Numbered from the stretch's first letter, positions 15,054 through 24,661 are shown. The stretch: 64,000 bases of DNA from UBA1952 sp965246785 (GCA_965246785.1 CBDFFM010000005.1:62001-126000), one strand, 5' to 3'. The notes: generated by a model from the sequence alone, not told the origin. Numbers and translations: made by a program.

Positions 15054-16700
15054 GAAATGGGAGAAAGTCCTACGGGACTATGACGCGCATTGCCTGAAAG
15101 TTGCTAAGGCAGCTACCATTAATATCAATGAGCTGCCTGCCGATAAGCTCCGCCGCATCAAGGGCCTGGAAGCTGATTACATCGCGTGGTTTGAATACTA
15201 CTTCAAGCACTATGCAAAGTGTAAGAGCGCGAAGTTTCACCGCGAAATGGCAGAAGCTATTACCGGCAATCCAAAGGTTAAGTTCCTCGGCGAAATCTAC
15301 CGCTCTGGCGCGAAGAGCACACACATAGACATGGGCATCCCGCTTTACCTGATGGTGACCGGCAAGATGAAGTTTATGGTGCTATTAGGTGAAACAGACC
15401 TAAAGGCCAAAATCCTAATTTCCGACATTCAGGCAGAGCTTCAGTATAACCCGCGCTTCCTTAATGACTACGGCAAGCTGCTAAAATACGGCGATTGGGA
15501 GCAGCGGCAATTTCTCTACTACTACGGGCGTAAGGTTCTACTCACTGGGTTTCGGCCAGTCCCCGCGCGGCCTGCGCGAAGGCGCCGACCGCCCGGACTA
15601 CATCGTGGTGGATGACGTGGACAGCAAGAAGCATGTGAACAGCGACCGCATTATGCGAGAAGCTGTGGACTACATTCTGGAAGACCTGATGGGCTGCTTT
15701 GATGCCTCAGACAATTCAACAGAGCGCTTTGTTTACGCCAACAACAATTTTTCATAAGAACAGCATCACCAACCGCCTTAAAAAGGAATTTGAACACGCT
15801 ATCAAGCAGGATAAAGAAGATTGGGAGGAAGCTGTAAAGCGCCACGAGCGGCGGATAAATGACGACGTAGTGGAGGGCGGCGAGGAACTACTGCTTGAGC
15901 CTGAGCCGCCTAAGCTCTTTACCACGAATTACAGTGTTCTTTCGGTGCCGGCTGTAAAAGACCTGGTGAGCTTTGAGCCTACATGGCCGGAGAAAACAAC
16001 CGCTGACTACTGGCGCAAAAAATACAAGAAGCGCCGCCGCTCCTTTCTGCGGGAGTACATGCACATGCACGTAGAGGAGGGGAAGATATTCACGCCGGAA
16101 ACATTCCAGTGGAAAGAGATGCTGCTCTACGAGCTGTACGACGCCCTGGTAGTCTATGGCGACATGAGCTACAAGGAGCAAGGCGACTTTAAGGGTCTCG
16201 TCCTGCTCGGCAAGATTGGGCGGGAGCTGCACATTATGCACATCTTCCTGCGGCAGACAACCCGGCGTCTGGCCGCCGCCTGGCTCTATGACCTTTACGA
16301 GGATAAGGGCCTTGCCGACCACAACATCCATTACCAGATAGAAGGCCTGTTCGCCCAGGATGATTTCCTGAATGACTTTGACGTAGAGGGTGACGACCGC
16401 GGCTATCATATTCCCGTTACCGCTGATAAGCGGCCAAAGGGCGAGAAGTTTGACCGCATAGAAAGTACCGAAGGCTACTTCCAGCGCCGCTGGGTCTGGT
16501 ACAACGCATCCGAAAAAGACAGCACCGACCAGACGGAGCTGCGCGACCAGTACCTCGCATTTGAAAAAGGCAGCCAGGCCCATGACGACGGCCCTGACTG
16601 CGTACACGGCGCTATTGATGCCGTGAACCGCCTGGCCTTCGTTGAGGGCTTTGACGCGCGCATAGCACAGTATGACAATTACGGCAGCAGCCAATACTAA
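15046..16700 (+). pseudogene. terminase large subunit, two +1 frameshifts
   Basis: Three overlapping frames give one terminase of about 550 residues. The first ends near YYGRKVLLTG, the second starts FGQSPRGLREGADRPDY with Walker B-like YIVVDD, and the third runs from NNNFHKNSITNRLKKEF to the stop. Shifts lie at the T3 run 15550-15552 and the T5 run 15748-15752, each with one base too many; the length is 3n+2 as expected. The ATPase motif is RSGAKSTH and the nuclease region includes DDGPDCVHGAIDA. It would package DNA headful-wise in Mu-like phages. As written it is inactive. Confidence 0.8.
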
Positions 16701-16705
16701 ACATC

Positions 16706-17158
16706 ATGGCAAGATTCCTACAAGACTCCGATTACGAAATGCAGGTGCGCACGGAGATTAAGCACCTCCTGGACGGCTTTGACCCTACCACGCCCGGCAC
16801 CATGCCGCTCCGGTTGCTGCGCGCCGAGGATACGGCTATCTCGCAAATGAAAAAATGGCTCTCCGGGCGCTACGATTGCGCCGCTATTTTCATTCCACCG
16901 GCCACGCCGGACGCGCGCGACCAGTTCATAGTGACGGTAACGATAGACATCGTACTCTATCACCTCTACAGCCAGACCGGCAGCCGCGACGTACCCACCC
17001 ACCGGAAGGAGCGGTACCAGGACGCCCTTGACTGGCTCAAGGACGCCGGTCAGGGAAAAATAACCTCCGACATGCCCGCCCTCGTGACTACAGATATTAC
17101 AGATAATTCAGGGGATATAAAGCTCTGGAGCTACCCGCCGGAAAATCACCGCTGGTAG
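16706..17158 (+). CDS. Mu gp36-like protein (DUF1320)
   Basis: 150 residues: FLQDSDYEMQVRTEIKHLL, LLRAEDTAISQMKKWLSGRYD, then TVTIDIVLYHLYSQTGSRD and RYQDALDWLKDAGQGKI. This is the DUF1320 pattern of Mu gp36, a head-tail joining protein. It begins 5 bp after the terminase. In Mu the gene lies after the capsid, so its place between terminase and portal is shifted here. Confidence 0.75.
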   Translation: MARFLQDSDYEMQVRTEIKHLLDGFDPTTPGTMPLRLLRAEDTAISQMKKWLSGRYDCAAIFIPPATPDARDQFIVTVTIDIVLYHLYSQTGSRDVPTHRKERYQDALDWLKDAGQGKITSDMPALVTTDITDNSGDIKLWSYPPENHRW

Positions 17159-17297
17159 GGCGCGGCCCCAAATCGCCGTAACCCCGATTTAAGCCCGTTT
17201 AAAATCCTGTTATCCCGCCTGCCCCGCCCCTTTCCCCGTCTCGTCCCTCAATCGCCTGAAAACGGCCCCTTTCTGTCTCTCGCAATAAAAGCATCAG

Positions 17298-18530
17298 ATG
17301 AACACGGTTAACATAGACAACTACGCCGGCCCCGGCGCGCGCATCGGCAGGCAGTTTTACCGCGCCGGTAACGTAAGCAGCGACGACATGGCCATCATCA
17401 GCCACATCGTCGGTGAGTTCGTCAACCGCAGCCGCCAGGATATACAGGATTGGCGTCAGGCTATTGACCATGCGGATAACCCGGTACTGCCGCGCTGGGC
17501 ACCTTTTCAGGACTTGCTGGAATACCTCAGCCCGGATGGCCACCTCGGAAGCCAGAAGGCAATCCGCAAGGGCACTGTGCTTTCCCGGCGCTATTTCATC
17601 CGCTCCAAGAAAACGAAGGAGGAAAACGAGGAAAAGACGCAGCTCCTGCAATCGGAGTGGTTTTACAACATGCTGGGAGACCTGCTTGACCATGTGTATT
17701 ACGCATATACGGTGCTGCAGCTCAAAGACCCGGCGGAAGGCCATAAGCCCGGCTCCTACGACCTGCTGCCCCGCCGCAACTTCATCCCTCAGCAAGACGT
17801 CATCCTGCTGGAAATCTTTGGCGCTACCGCTGTGTCCATCAACGACCCGGCCTTTGAAGGCCTGATTGTGCGCGTAAAAAGCCAGGATAAGCTCGGCATC
17901 CTGAACGATGTAGTAACTGACCTCATTTGGAAGAAAAACGCCCGGCAGGCCTGGGCGGAGTTCGGCGACCGCTTCGGGATGCCGATGGTGACGGCAACTA
18001 CCAACAAGACGAATAAGAAGGACATTGACCGCATAGAGGCAATGGTGAAGCAGCTCGCAAGCGCCGCGCGCGGAGTACTGCCGGTCGGCACTACGGTGGA
18101 CATCAAGGACGGCGTTGGTAAGGGCGACCCTTACAAGATTTACTTAGAGCAAATCAAGTATGCCGACGCCTCCATCTCCAAGCGCATCCTGGGCGGTACC
18201 ATGATAAGCGACGACGGCAGCAGCCGTAGCCAGAGCGAGGTACATAAAGACACGCTCAACGACATCATTGCGGAGGCGGACATGAAGAAGATTGAATTCG
18301 CGGCTAATGACCAAATCCTTCCCTCCAAGCTGGGCCAGCATCTCGGCTTTACCGACGACGATGAGTTTTGCTTTGACCGCAGCCAGGATATTGACCCGGC
18401 CACTATGTGGACAATCGTAAGCGGCGCGCTGAATGTCTATGAGATACCGGACGAGTGGGTTAGCAAAAAGTTCAATATCCCCATCACCGGCAGGAAGGCC
18501 GCAAAGCCAGCGCCTGATTTTTTCCAGTAA
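17298..18530 (+). CDS. portal protein (DUF935, Mu gp29-like)
   Basis: 410 residues. The pattern YDLLPRRNFIPQQDVILLE, LGILNDVVTDLIWKKNARQAWAEFGDRFGMP and GGTMISDDGSSRSQSEVHKDTLNDI is that of DUF935 portal proteins. They form the dodecameric vertex for DNA entry. It is intact. The 139-bp space upstream shows no gene or clear signal. Confidence 0.85.
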   Translation: MNTVNIDNYAGPGARIGRQFYRAGNVSSDDMAIISHIVGEFVNRSRQDIQDWRQAIDHADNPVLPRWAPFQDLLEYLSPDGHLGSQKAIRKGTVLSRRYFIRSKKTKEENEEKTQLLQSEWFYNMLGDLLDHVYYAYTVLQLKDPAEGHKPGSYDLLPRRNFIPQQDVILLEIFGATAVSINDPAFEGLIVRVKSQDKLGILNDVVTDLIWKKNARQAWAEFGDRFGMPMVTATTNKTNKKDIDRIEAMVKQLASAARGVLPVGTTVDIKDGVGKGDPYKIYLEQIKYADASISKRILGGTMISDDGSSRSQSEVHKDTLNDIIAEADMKKIEFAANDQILPSKLGQHLGFTDDDEFCFDRSQDIDPATMWTIVSGALNVYEIPDEWVSKKFNIPITGRKAAKPAPDFFQ

Positions 18531-18548
18531 GCCCGGACTTATCCGGGC
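18531..18548 (+). terminator. hairpin after the portal gene
   Basis: GCCCGGA (18531-18537) pairs with TCCGGGC (18542-18548) over CTTA, directly after the portal stop. There is no U-tract. Confidence 0.4.
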
Positions 18549-18583
18549 AGGCCAAAGCCGCAGCAAGAATTACCAAAAAGCGC

Positions 18584-19912
18584 ATGGACGCGCTTTATGC
18601 GCAGACATGCCCGCACTGTAAGGGGCATAAGTCCGGCCCGGTAGCCGCCGGCGGCGGCATTGACATGAGCAAGCTCTTAGAGCGGGCCGCCCGCCTGGTG
18701 TACAAGGACAAAGCGGGTGAGATGCTGCCTAAGATCGGCGAGCATTACGCCGCCACATTTGGCGAGGCGGTAACGGAGGGCTACGACAAGAAGCTCTTTG
18801 AAACCGGCGTAGCTTTTGACCACCCGGACGGCGAGATGCTCCGCCGGCTGCAGTCTGATACTTGGGATTTTTCCTTTGCCAAGAGCCGGCAGCAGTTGGA
18901 CGCTATGACTGCGGCGCTGGTGGATACTACAACCGGCCATATCAGGCCGTTCGCGGAGTTTAAGGAGCTGGCGTCGCGCATCAATAATGAGTTCGCGATA
19001 CGGCACTTAGAAACGGAGTACAACACCGCCATCGGCGCTGCGCAGATGGGGGCGCGCTGGGCGGAATACACCGACCCTGATAATCCGCCGCCCTTCCCCA
19101 ACCTCACCTATCGCACCGTAGGCGACGACCGCGTAGGCGAAGACCATAAGCCGCTGGACGGCGTAACGAAACCGATTAGCGACGCCTTCTGGACTACACA
19201 TTACCCGCCTAACCGCTGGAACTGCCGCTGCGACGTAGAGAATACCGGCAGCCTACATGTGACGCCGGCGGGAAAGACGCCGGCGGTAGAGATACCGGAG
19301 ATGTTCCGGACAAACCTCGCGGAGTCGGGCCTGGTATTTCCGAAAGGGCACCCCTACTATGAGAGCCTTGCGCCGGAGGTGCTGGAAGCGGCTAATGGCA
19401 AAAACCCTTTCAACTACACAAAGGTGGAAGGCGCGGGAAAGAAGGGCGGCTATGTGTATGATAATAAGCTGCACAAGCCGCTGGCCGAGGAGCGTACAAC
19501 CGCCGCCATACTGGCCGATAAGGGCCACCGGGTAATCATGCTGCCGGAGGTAGATGTGGACAAGGACGCAAAGGATACAGACCCAAGAAATATACTGCGT
19601 GACCTCTGCCTGCCGCCGGGCACTAAGAAGGGCAAGAACCCGGACGCGAGCGTGAACGGTAGCCTGATGGAGTTTAAGACCAATACAAGCGGCACTACCG
19701 GAGCGATTGATAACGCGCTGAGGGATGCAGCTGGCAAGGCTGACAATATCAAAGTCTGCATCCGGCTTACACAGCCGATACATGGCAACAGGCTCAACAA
19801 GGCTATCCGCGACCGCTGGGAGCGCTGCCCGGAGATAGACGAGGTGTGGATTATTGATACGAAGGGCAAGCTGAAGACCCTGACCCGGCAGGCCTTCCTG
19901 AAAAAGAAATAG
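18584..19912 (+). CDS. MuF head morphogenesis protein with C-terminal CdiA-like nuclease domain
   Basis: 442 residues in two parts. Residues 1 to about 270 are the Mu gp30/SPP1 gp7 minor head protein: TYRTVGDDRVGEDHKPLDG and FWTTHYPPNRWNCRCDV are the family signatures. Residues about 280-442 form an extra domain: AEERTTAAILADKGHRVIML, PDASVNGSLMEFK (Asp354, Glu363, Lys365, a PD...ExK-like set) and EVWIIDTKGKLKTL. It resembles CdiA C-terminal nuclease toxins. Such MuF-toxin fusions are described in temperate phages. No immunity gene is evident in the 97 bp before the tape measure gene. Confidence 0.75.
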   Translation: MDALYAQTCPHCKGHKSGPVAAGGGIDMSKLLERAARLVYKDKAGEMLPKIGEHYAATFGEAVTEGYDKKLFETGVAFDHPDGEMLRRLQSDTWDFSFAKSRQQLDAMTAALVDTTTGHIRPFAEFKELASRINNEFAIRHLETEYNTAIGAAQMGARWAEYTDPDNPPPFPNLTYRTVGDDRVGEDHKPLDGVTKPISDAFWTTHYPPNRWNCRCDVENTGSLHVTPAGKTPAVEIPEMFRTNLAESGLVFPKGHPYYESLAPEVLEAANGKNPFNYTKVEGAGKKGGYVYDNKLHKPLAEERTTAAILADKGHRVIMLPEVDVDKDAKDTDPRNILRDLCLPPGTKKGKNPDASVNGSLMEFKTNTSGTTGAIDNALRDAAGKADNIKVCIRLTQPIHGNRLNKAIRDRWERCPEIDEVWIIDTKGKLKTLTRQAFLKKK

Positions 19913-19928
19913 CCGCCTTGCGGCGGCT
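19911..19928 (+). terminator. hairpin terminator after the MuF gene
   Basis: AGCCGCC (19911-19917) pairs with GGCGGCT (19922-19928) over TTGC and is followed by GTTTCGGG. It overlaps the MuF stop codon and separates it from the tape measure gene. Confidence 0.5.
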
Positions 19929-20009
19929 GTTTCGGGAGGGCAGAGGCCCGCCGTGAAGCAGTCCTCCGCCGGCCCAAAGATACGATTAAACAACTTTTAA
20001 ACCGCACAC

Positions 20010-21983
20010 ATGGACTCTCCAAAAATCCGCCTGCTCATAGAGATGGGCACCAATAAGCTCAAAGAGGGGCTGAATAAGATGCGCGCAATGGTGGACACCG
20101 GCGTAGGCCAGGCTAAGGCTAAGCTGGAAACCATAGAAGCGCCGGCCATTAAGACCGGCGGCTTTATGAACAGCCTTAGCGTCCTGAAGGTCGCGGCGCT
20201 GGCCGCCGGCGTTGCTATTGCTGCCGCCCTCGGCTCCTCCATCAGCACTGCAATGGAGGGCAGCGCACAGAAGGTCAGCTTTGAGGTATTAGGCGGCAAG
20301 GATAAAGGCGACCAGCTCTACGGTGCGCTCACCAAGTTTGCCCAGGATAGCATCTTCGGCAATGAGGTCTATAAAGATGCTCAAACGATGCTGGGCTTCG
20401 GCATTGCCATTGATACCGTACTGCCGCGTATTAAGCAGCTCGGCGACCTGAGTATGGGCAACGCCCAAAAGCTTGAATCCCTTTCCCTTGTATTCGCGCA
20501 GACGACCGCCGCCGGTAAGCTCATGGGGCAGGATGCCTTACAGTACATTAATGCCGGCTGGAACCCATTGCAGGAAATGGTAAAGATGACCGGCAAAAGC
20601 CTGACCTATTGGAAAGAGCAAATGGAGGACGGAGCCATTACCGCCGCGATGGTAGGCAAGGCCCTTGACCACGCTACCGGGCCGATGGGCAGCTTCTACA
20701 AGATGACGGAGAAAATAGGGGATACTACCTATGGCAAGTGGCAGGCCTTTAAGGGGCAATTGGAGGGCATCGCCCTGCAGCTCGGCACCGCACTACTGCC
20801 GGTAGCGGGGAAAGTGATTGACTACCTCGCCCACCTCGCCGACGCCATCGGCCCGCTCATCGTAACGATGCAGCCGGTATTTGATGCGCTGGGCACCGGC
20901 TTTGACTACCTCGTATTAGTGATAGGCGGCGTATCCTCGGCGCTGCAGGTAGCCGGCGGCTGGATAATGCAGAATAAAGACTGGCTTATGGCTCTTGGCG
21001 GGGCGGTACTGGCCGGGGCCGCTGCGTACAAAATATTCCAGGCCTGGCAGGTGCTCAGCTATATGTGGATGATGCGGGAGCTGATAGCGAAAGCGCTGCT
21101 CGTTACCGTCACCGGCGGGCTGGCAACTGCTACCGCCTTCCTCAACGCAGTTTTTCTTGCCAGTCCTATCGGCTGGATCGTGCTGGGCGTGGCCGCGCTG
21201 ACTGCCGGTATTATCTACGCATGGAAGAAGTTTGATTGGTTCCGGGGAGCGGTGTACGGCGCTTGGGAAGTGCTGAAGGTATTCGGCAGTATGCTGTATG
21301 AGCTGACGATTGGACAGATAAAGCGGCTTATTGAAGGGCTTGGCGGGCTGGGCAGCGCCCTGATGAAGCTCTTCGGCGGCGACTTTTCCGGCGCGTGGGA
21401 AGACGCTAAAGAGGCAGCCGGCAAGCTCTCCGGCGTGGACACTATTAAGGCGGTGATTGAGGACGGCAAGCAGATAGGAGGCGCCTGGAAAAAGGGCTAT
21501 GCCGACGGCATTGAAGACTTCCAGCATAGTCAGCTAAAGGAAATGACAAAGGAAGACTACACGTCTTATTACAACAAGCTTGGCAAGAGCATGGGCGAGA
21601 GCTTCAGGGACGGCGTACTGGACGCGATGGCGAAGCTGCCCGCTATGATGGCCTCTACCATGATGCTGGGCACAGCCGGCGTATTTGCGCCGGTGCAGGC
21701 CGCAGCCAGCGCCGTAATGAGCCGCCAGGGCCTGAACCCGGACAAGGTTGCCGCCGGCGGCGCAGGCACTAAGACGCCGGTAGCCGCTAAGGATACAAGC
21801 GATAAGGTAACCGGCTCCGCCGGCCAGACACGCAACATCACTATCGCCTTCGGCTCTTACATCAAGGGCGATGTAATCAGCCAGACGACCGCTATTAAGA
21901 ATATGAGCAAGGAGGAGCTTGACCGCTGGCTCCGGGAGCACTTCCTGCGCCTCCTTCAGGATGTAGAACAAGGCTATGCATAA
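20010..21983 (+). CDS. tail tape measure protein
   Basis: 657 residues. The N-terminal 200 have the tape-measure pattern: NKLKEGLNKMRAMVDTG, AQDSIFGNEVYKDAQTMLGFG, QTTAAGKLMGQDALQYINAGWNPL. Hydrophobic helices in the middle (about 320-420, including AVFLASPIGWIVLGVAALTAG) are typical of membrane-contacting tape measures. It sets tail length. It is on the opposite strand to the other tail genes and sits among head genes, 10 kb away from the chaperones that should load it. Confidence 0.8.
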   Translation: MDSPKIRLLIEMGTNKLKEGLNKMRAMVDTGVGQAKAKLETIEAPAIKTGGFMNSLSVLKVAALAAGVAIAAALGSSISTAMEGSAQKVSFEVLGGKDKGDQLYGALTKFAQDSIFGNEVYKDAQTMLGFGIAIDTVLPRIKQLGDLSMGNAQKLESLSLVFAQTTAAGKLMGQDALQYINAGWNPLQEMVKMTGKSLTYWKEQMEDGAITAAMVGKALDHATGPMGSFYKMTEKIGDTTYGKWQAFKGQLEGIALQLGTALLPVAGKVIDYLAHLADAIGPLIVTMQPVFDALGTGFDYLVLVIGGVSSALQVAGGWIMQNKDWLMALGGAVLAGAAAYKIFQAWQVLSYMWMMRELIAKALLVTVTGGLATATAFLNAVFLASPIGWIVLGVAALTAGIIYAWKKFDWFRGAVYGAWEVLKVFGSMLYELTIGQIKRLIEGLGGLGSALMKLFGGDFSGAWEDAKEAAGKLSGVDTIKAVIEDGKQIGGAWKKGYADGIEDFQHSQLKEMTKEDYTSYYNKLGKSMGESFRDGVLDAMAKLPAMMASTMMLGTAGVFAPVQAAASAVMSRQGLNPDKVAAGGAGTKTPVAAKDTSDKVTGSAGQTRNITIAFGSYIKGDVISQTTAIKNMSKEELDRWLREHFLRLLQDVEQGYA

Positions 21984-22573
21984 TGCAGGAGACGTTTGAA
22001 TTTGACCACACGCTGAAGGCGCTGGAAAGCGCCTACAAGCGCCTACCTAACGGCGTGGCCACAGTGGCCGTCAACTTTTTTAAGGAGCGGTTCCGGGCGC
22101 AGAACTGGATAGACGACCGGACAGAGCCGTGGAAGCCGCGCAGCACAAAGGAGCACTGGAGCCGCAAGCGCGCCGAGCGCAGCAGCCGGCGGGCCGTCTT
22201 GGTAAAGACGGGCCGCCTGCGCAGGAGCATCCGGAAGATTAGCGCCAATGAGAACGAGATAGTGATAGGCACGGATGTACCCTATGCGCAAATTCATAAC
22301 GACGGCTACCGGGGTGTGATTGAGCAGAACGTAAAGGCGCATACCCGGCACCTGACCAAGCTGGGCGTAACGGGCCGCAAGGAGCTAAAGACGCGGACGA
22401 AGCTCACGTTTGGAAGGGTACGCACGGGCGAGACGCAGCAGGTAGCAGCGCATACCCGGAAGATAAAGGTGAACATGCCGCGCCGGCGCTTTATGGGCCA
22501 AAGCGCGGCGTTAAACCGGCAAATAGAACGATTCATTACCGCTGAAATGATGCGGGCCTTAAAAGGACAATAG
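21983..22573 (+). CDS. phage virion morphogenesis protein (Mu gpG-like)
   Basis: 196 residues. AVNFFKERFRAQNWIDDRTEPW, VLVKTGRLRRSIRKI and VPYAQIHNDGYRG are signatures of the virion morphogenesis family (Mu gpG, tail completion). Its start shares one base with the tape measure stop. It ends IERFITAEMMRALKGQ. Confidence 0.8.
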   Translation: MQETFEFDHTLKALESAYKRLPNGVATVAVNFFKERFRAQNWIDDRTEPWKPRSTKEHWSRKRAERSSRRAVLVKTGRLRRSIRKISANENEIVIGTDVPYAQIHNDGYRGVIEQNVKAHTRHLTKLGVTGRKELKTRTKLTFGRVRTGETQQVAAHTRKIKVNMPRRRFMGQSAALNRQIERFITAEMMRALKGQ

Positions 22574-22576
22574 ACT

Positions 22577-23098
22577 ATGACAGGAGCACTTATTTTAGAG
22601 CTGTACCAGGCCTTTGAGGACGCAAGGCCGGATTTCATTGCCGCCGGCGTTACGCCCATCGCCACCATTGACCGCTGGCGGGGGCAGACGCTTACACCGG
22701 AGCAGTTTGAGTATTACCCGCTGCCGGCGCTGTTTATTGGCCGGGCTACAGCGTGGGAGCTGCAGGGGCAGTGCTATAACGGCACTACCGCGCTTAGCTT
22801 CCATCTGGAAACAGAAACTACCGGCGAGATGGCCTCTATTGCCACCGGCAGGGAGGCGGCGCTGAAGTATTATGAGTTGGTGAACCAGGTGCGCAGGGTG
22901 CTGGACACCTTCCGCTCCGAGCGCATCAGCGCCCTGAGGCGCAGCACGGACACGGAGGTGGATACCGGCGTGACGATTTATGAGATACTCGGCTATACCG
23001 GCATCTACTACGAGACGGAACCAGAGGAAGGCACGGCAACCGCGGAGCCGGAGGATTTGGATGAGGTTGACGCGCAGCTTGTCAGGGTACTATATTAA
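22577..23098 (+). CDS. Mu gp37-like head-tail joining protein (DUF1834 position)
   Basis: 173 residues starting MTGALILELYQAFEDARPDF, with an acidic C-terminus (TEPEEGTATAEPEDLDEVDAQ in part). Size, position and the alpha/beta pattern resemble gp37-type tail terminators. It is the last gene of the plus-strand module and converges with the early gene at 23095. Confidence 0.5.
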   Translation: MTGALILELYQAFEDARPDFIAAGVTPIATIDRWRGQTLTPEQFEYYPLPALFIGRATAWELQGQCYNGTTALSFHLETETTGEMASIATGREAALKYYELVNQVRRVLDTFRSERISALRRSTDTEVDTGVTIYEILGYTGIYYETEPEEGTATAEPEDLDEVDAQLVRVLY

Positions 23099-23484
23099 TA
23101 CCCGCGCCATTCGTCCCAAAGCTGCCGAGAGACAAAATAATCCTCGCCAATCATGTATTGATGGATGATGTGGCCGGGCACCTTGATTTCTTCCTTTGTT
23201 GCAATATCACAAGCATCGTAAGGAATGGCTAAAGGTAGCTTAGTGTCCAGCATTATGCGCGGTATTCGCGGCAAGGCCTGTTCGTCCAGCTTTTTCTTAA
23301 CCGCAAGTAAATCATCGTAGGTTAGGCGCTTACGTTGCCCGTTTGATACGCTTAGAATTGACTCGCCAACACGGTTAAGCTGGAGCCATAAGCCGCAATG
23401 CGGGCAGTATCTATCAAAGATGACAAAGACGCTGCGCTTGCATTCAGGGCAAACTATGCCACGCCCATTTTGATACTCGCCCAT
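23095..23484 (-). CDS. zinc-ribbon protein, phage early region
   Basis: 129 residues with an N-terminal treble-clef or ribbon: CPECKRSVFVIFDRYCPHCG (residues about 12-31). The rest is helical with YDDLLAVKKKLDEQ. It terminates in a 3-bp overlap with the convergent gp37-like gene. DNA or RNA binding is likely; function is unknown. Confidence 0.6.
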   Translation of the reverse strand: MGEYQNGRGIVCPECKRSVFVIFDRYCPHCGLWLQLNRVGESILSVSNGQRKRLTYDDLLAVKKKLDEQALPRIPRIMLDTKLPLAIPYDACDIATKEEIKVPGHIIHQYMIGEDYFVSRQLWDEWRGY

Positions 23485-23493
23485 GAGCGCAAA

Positions 23494-23928
23494 TTAATTA
23501 TTCCACAACTCCTTACTCAGATAAGTCTCTGCATACAACTTCTCCGCATTGCCCTTATGCCGCATGTATTTAGGGTAGTGCAGTTAGGCGCGTATCTGGT
23601 CGGCCTCGCTTAGGGCGTTCCAGGCCTTTTCGGTGCGCTTCTTAGAGCTGCGCACCTTATCATCGTACTTATCCCAAAAATCAAGGAAGCTGAGCTTGCG
23701 GTCGCGCGCTACGAAGGAGGCCTGCGGCACGGCGGCGCGGAACGCATCAATAAGGCCGGTATGCCAGGGTAAGGCGGATACGATAAGCTCGTACTGCTTG
23801 GGCGTAAGCGCGCAGGCTATGTGGAGGCGCTCTAAGGCCCCGGCCTCGTTGTAGTCAAACTGTATGCAGCCCTCCATCTTGGGGCTGGTCATTATGAGCG
23901 TGGTCATTTTCTCCTTTGCTTTTTGCAA
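23494..23928 (-). pseudogene. phage early-region protein with in-frame nonsense codon
   Basis: The frame opens at 23928 (MQKAKEKMTTLIMTS) and runs to a TAA at 23584-23586 after LSEADQIRA. The same frame continues with LHYPKYMRHKGNAEKLYAETYLSKELWNN-like text to 23494. The DFWDKYDDKVRSSKKRTEKAW block followed by IPKY and YL...W-N at the end is a common composition for phage and plasmid proteins of this kind. The stop is therefore likely a point mutation (Tyr codon to TAA). Alternatively the 114-residue form is the real one and the tail is unrelated. Confidence 0.55.
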
Positions 23929-24175
23929 GCTGCATTTTCAGCAGCTTTTTTCTTTCTAAAGCCACGTTTACGGAGAGGAAGGAGGTATAGGTACGGTAGC
24001 CTATATCAAAGTTGTCTTCTATGTAGTCTTTGAAAATCCGGGTGCCGGGAATGCCCGCTTTTGCGTGCAGCAGGTGGATACGCTGCACTTTTTCAATCTT
24101 ATTAAGCCGGCGCTCCGGATTGTGAGCCATAGAAAACTGCGGAAATCTGTACTCATTCAAATGTAGAACGCGCAC
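23855..24175 (-). CDS. hypothetical early phage protein
   Basis: 106 residues from the first ATG; Met16 (AHNPERRLNKIEKVQRI, start 24130) is a plausible later start. Helical, with KIEKVQRIHLLHAKAGIPGTRIFKDYI, which could form a helix-turn-helix. It overlaps the downstream gene by 74 bp. Not recognised. Confidence 0.5.
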   Translation of the reverse strand: MRVLHLNEYRFPQFSMAHNPERRLNKIEKVQRIHLLHAKAGIPGTRIFKDYIEDNFDIGYRTYTSFLSVNVALERKKLLKMQLAKSKGENDHAHNDQPQDGGLHTV

Positions 24176-24201
24176 CCCGCCTACCCCCTAAGTTACGGAA
24201 T

Positions 24202-24225
24202 GGCTTGCCATGATATAGGCAAGCC
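24202..24225 (-). terminator. intergenic hairpin in the early operon
   Basis: A perfect 8-bp stem, GGCTTGCC (24202-24209) with GGCAAGCC (24218-24225), over an 8-nt loop. It fills the 54-bp space between two early genes. Confidence 0.45.
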
Positions 24226-24229
24226 GTGC

Positions 24230-24658
24230 CTATGCTTCCTCCGTAAGTCGCTTGTTTACACTACTGATGTGGTCGGCCTTCATCTTCTCGGCATTACGAA
24301 GGAGCTGGTACAGCTCCGCCTCGTCATAATCGTTAAATGCCTTCTTCTTGCCGCCCGTGCCGTACTTCTCTGCCCAGGCCTTAGCGTCAGCTACGGAGCG
24401 GCCTATACTGTAGAAGATTGAAATAATACCCTTGCGCATTTTGTCGCAGGTGTCGGCGGGCGGGATATGGAGCTGATGGCCGGCGGTGGCCGACTGGATA
24501 TATCGCTCCAGGCCTTCCAGCTCTAAGGAGCTGAGGGCGCTGAGGGATTCAGTGCGGCCACTGGTGTACTCGCTTACGGCTTCCTCTTTGGTGAGGAGCA
24601 GGCCGGCGGTATTGGCGGCCTTCAGGATGGCGTAGAAACGGCTGTATTTTCCTTTCAT
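24230..24658 (-). CDS. early phage protein, possible GemA-like regulator
   Basis: 142 residues. The second half (DKMRKGIISIFYSIG, FNDYDEAELYQLLRNAEKM) resembles the C-terminal pattern of GemA/gp16-type proteins in Mu-like phages. The match is weak and comes from pattern memory only. It lies in the usual place, between DUF3164-like genes and the late module. Confidence 0.4.
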   Translation of the reverse strand: MKGKYSRFYAILKAANTAGLLLTKEEAVSEYTSGRTESLSALSSLELEGLERYIQSATAGHQLHIPPADTCDKMRKGIISIFYSIGRSVADAKAWAEKYGTGGKKKAFNDYDEAELYQLLRNAEKMKADHISSVNKRLTEEA

Positions 24659-24661
24659 GGG

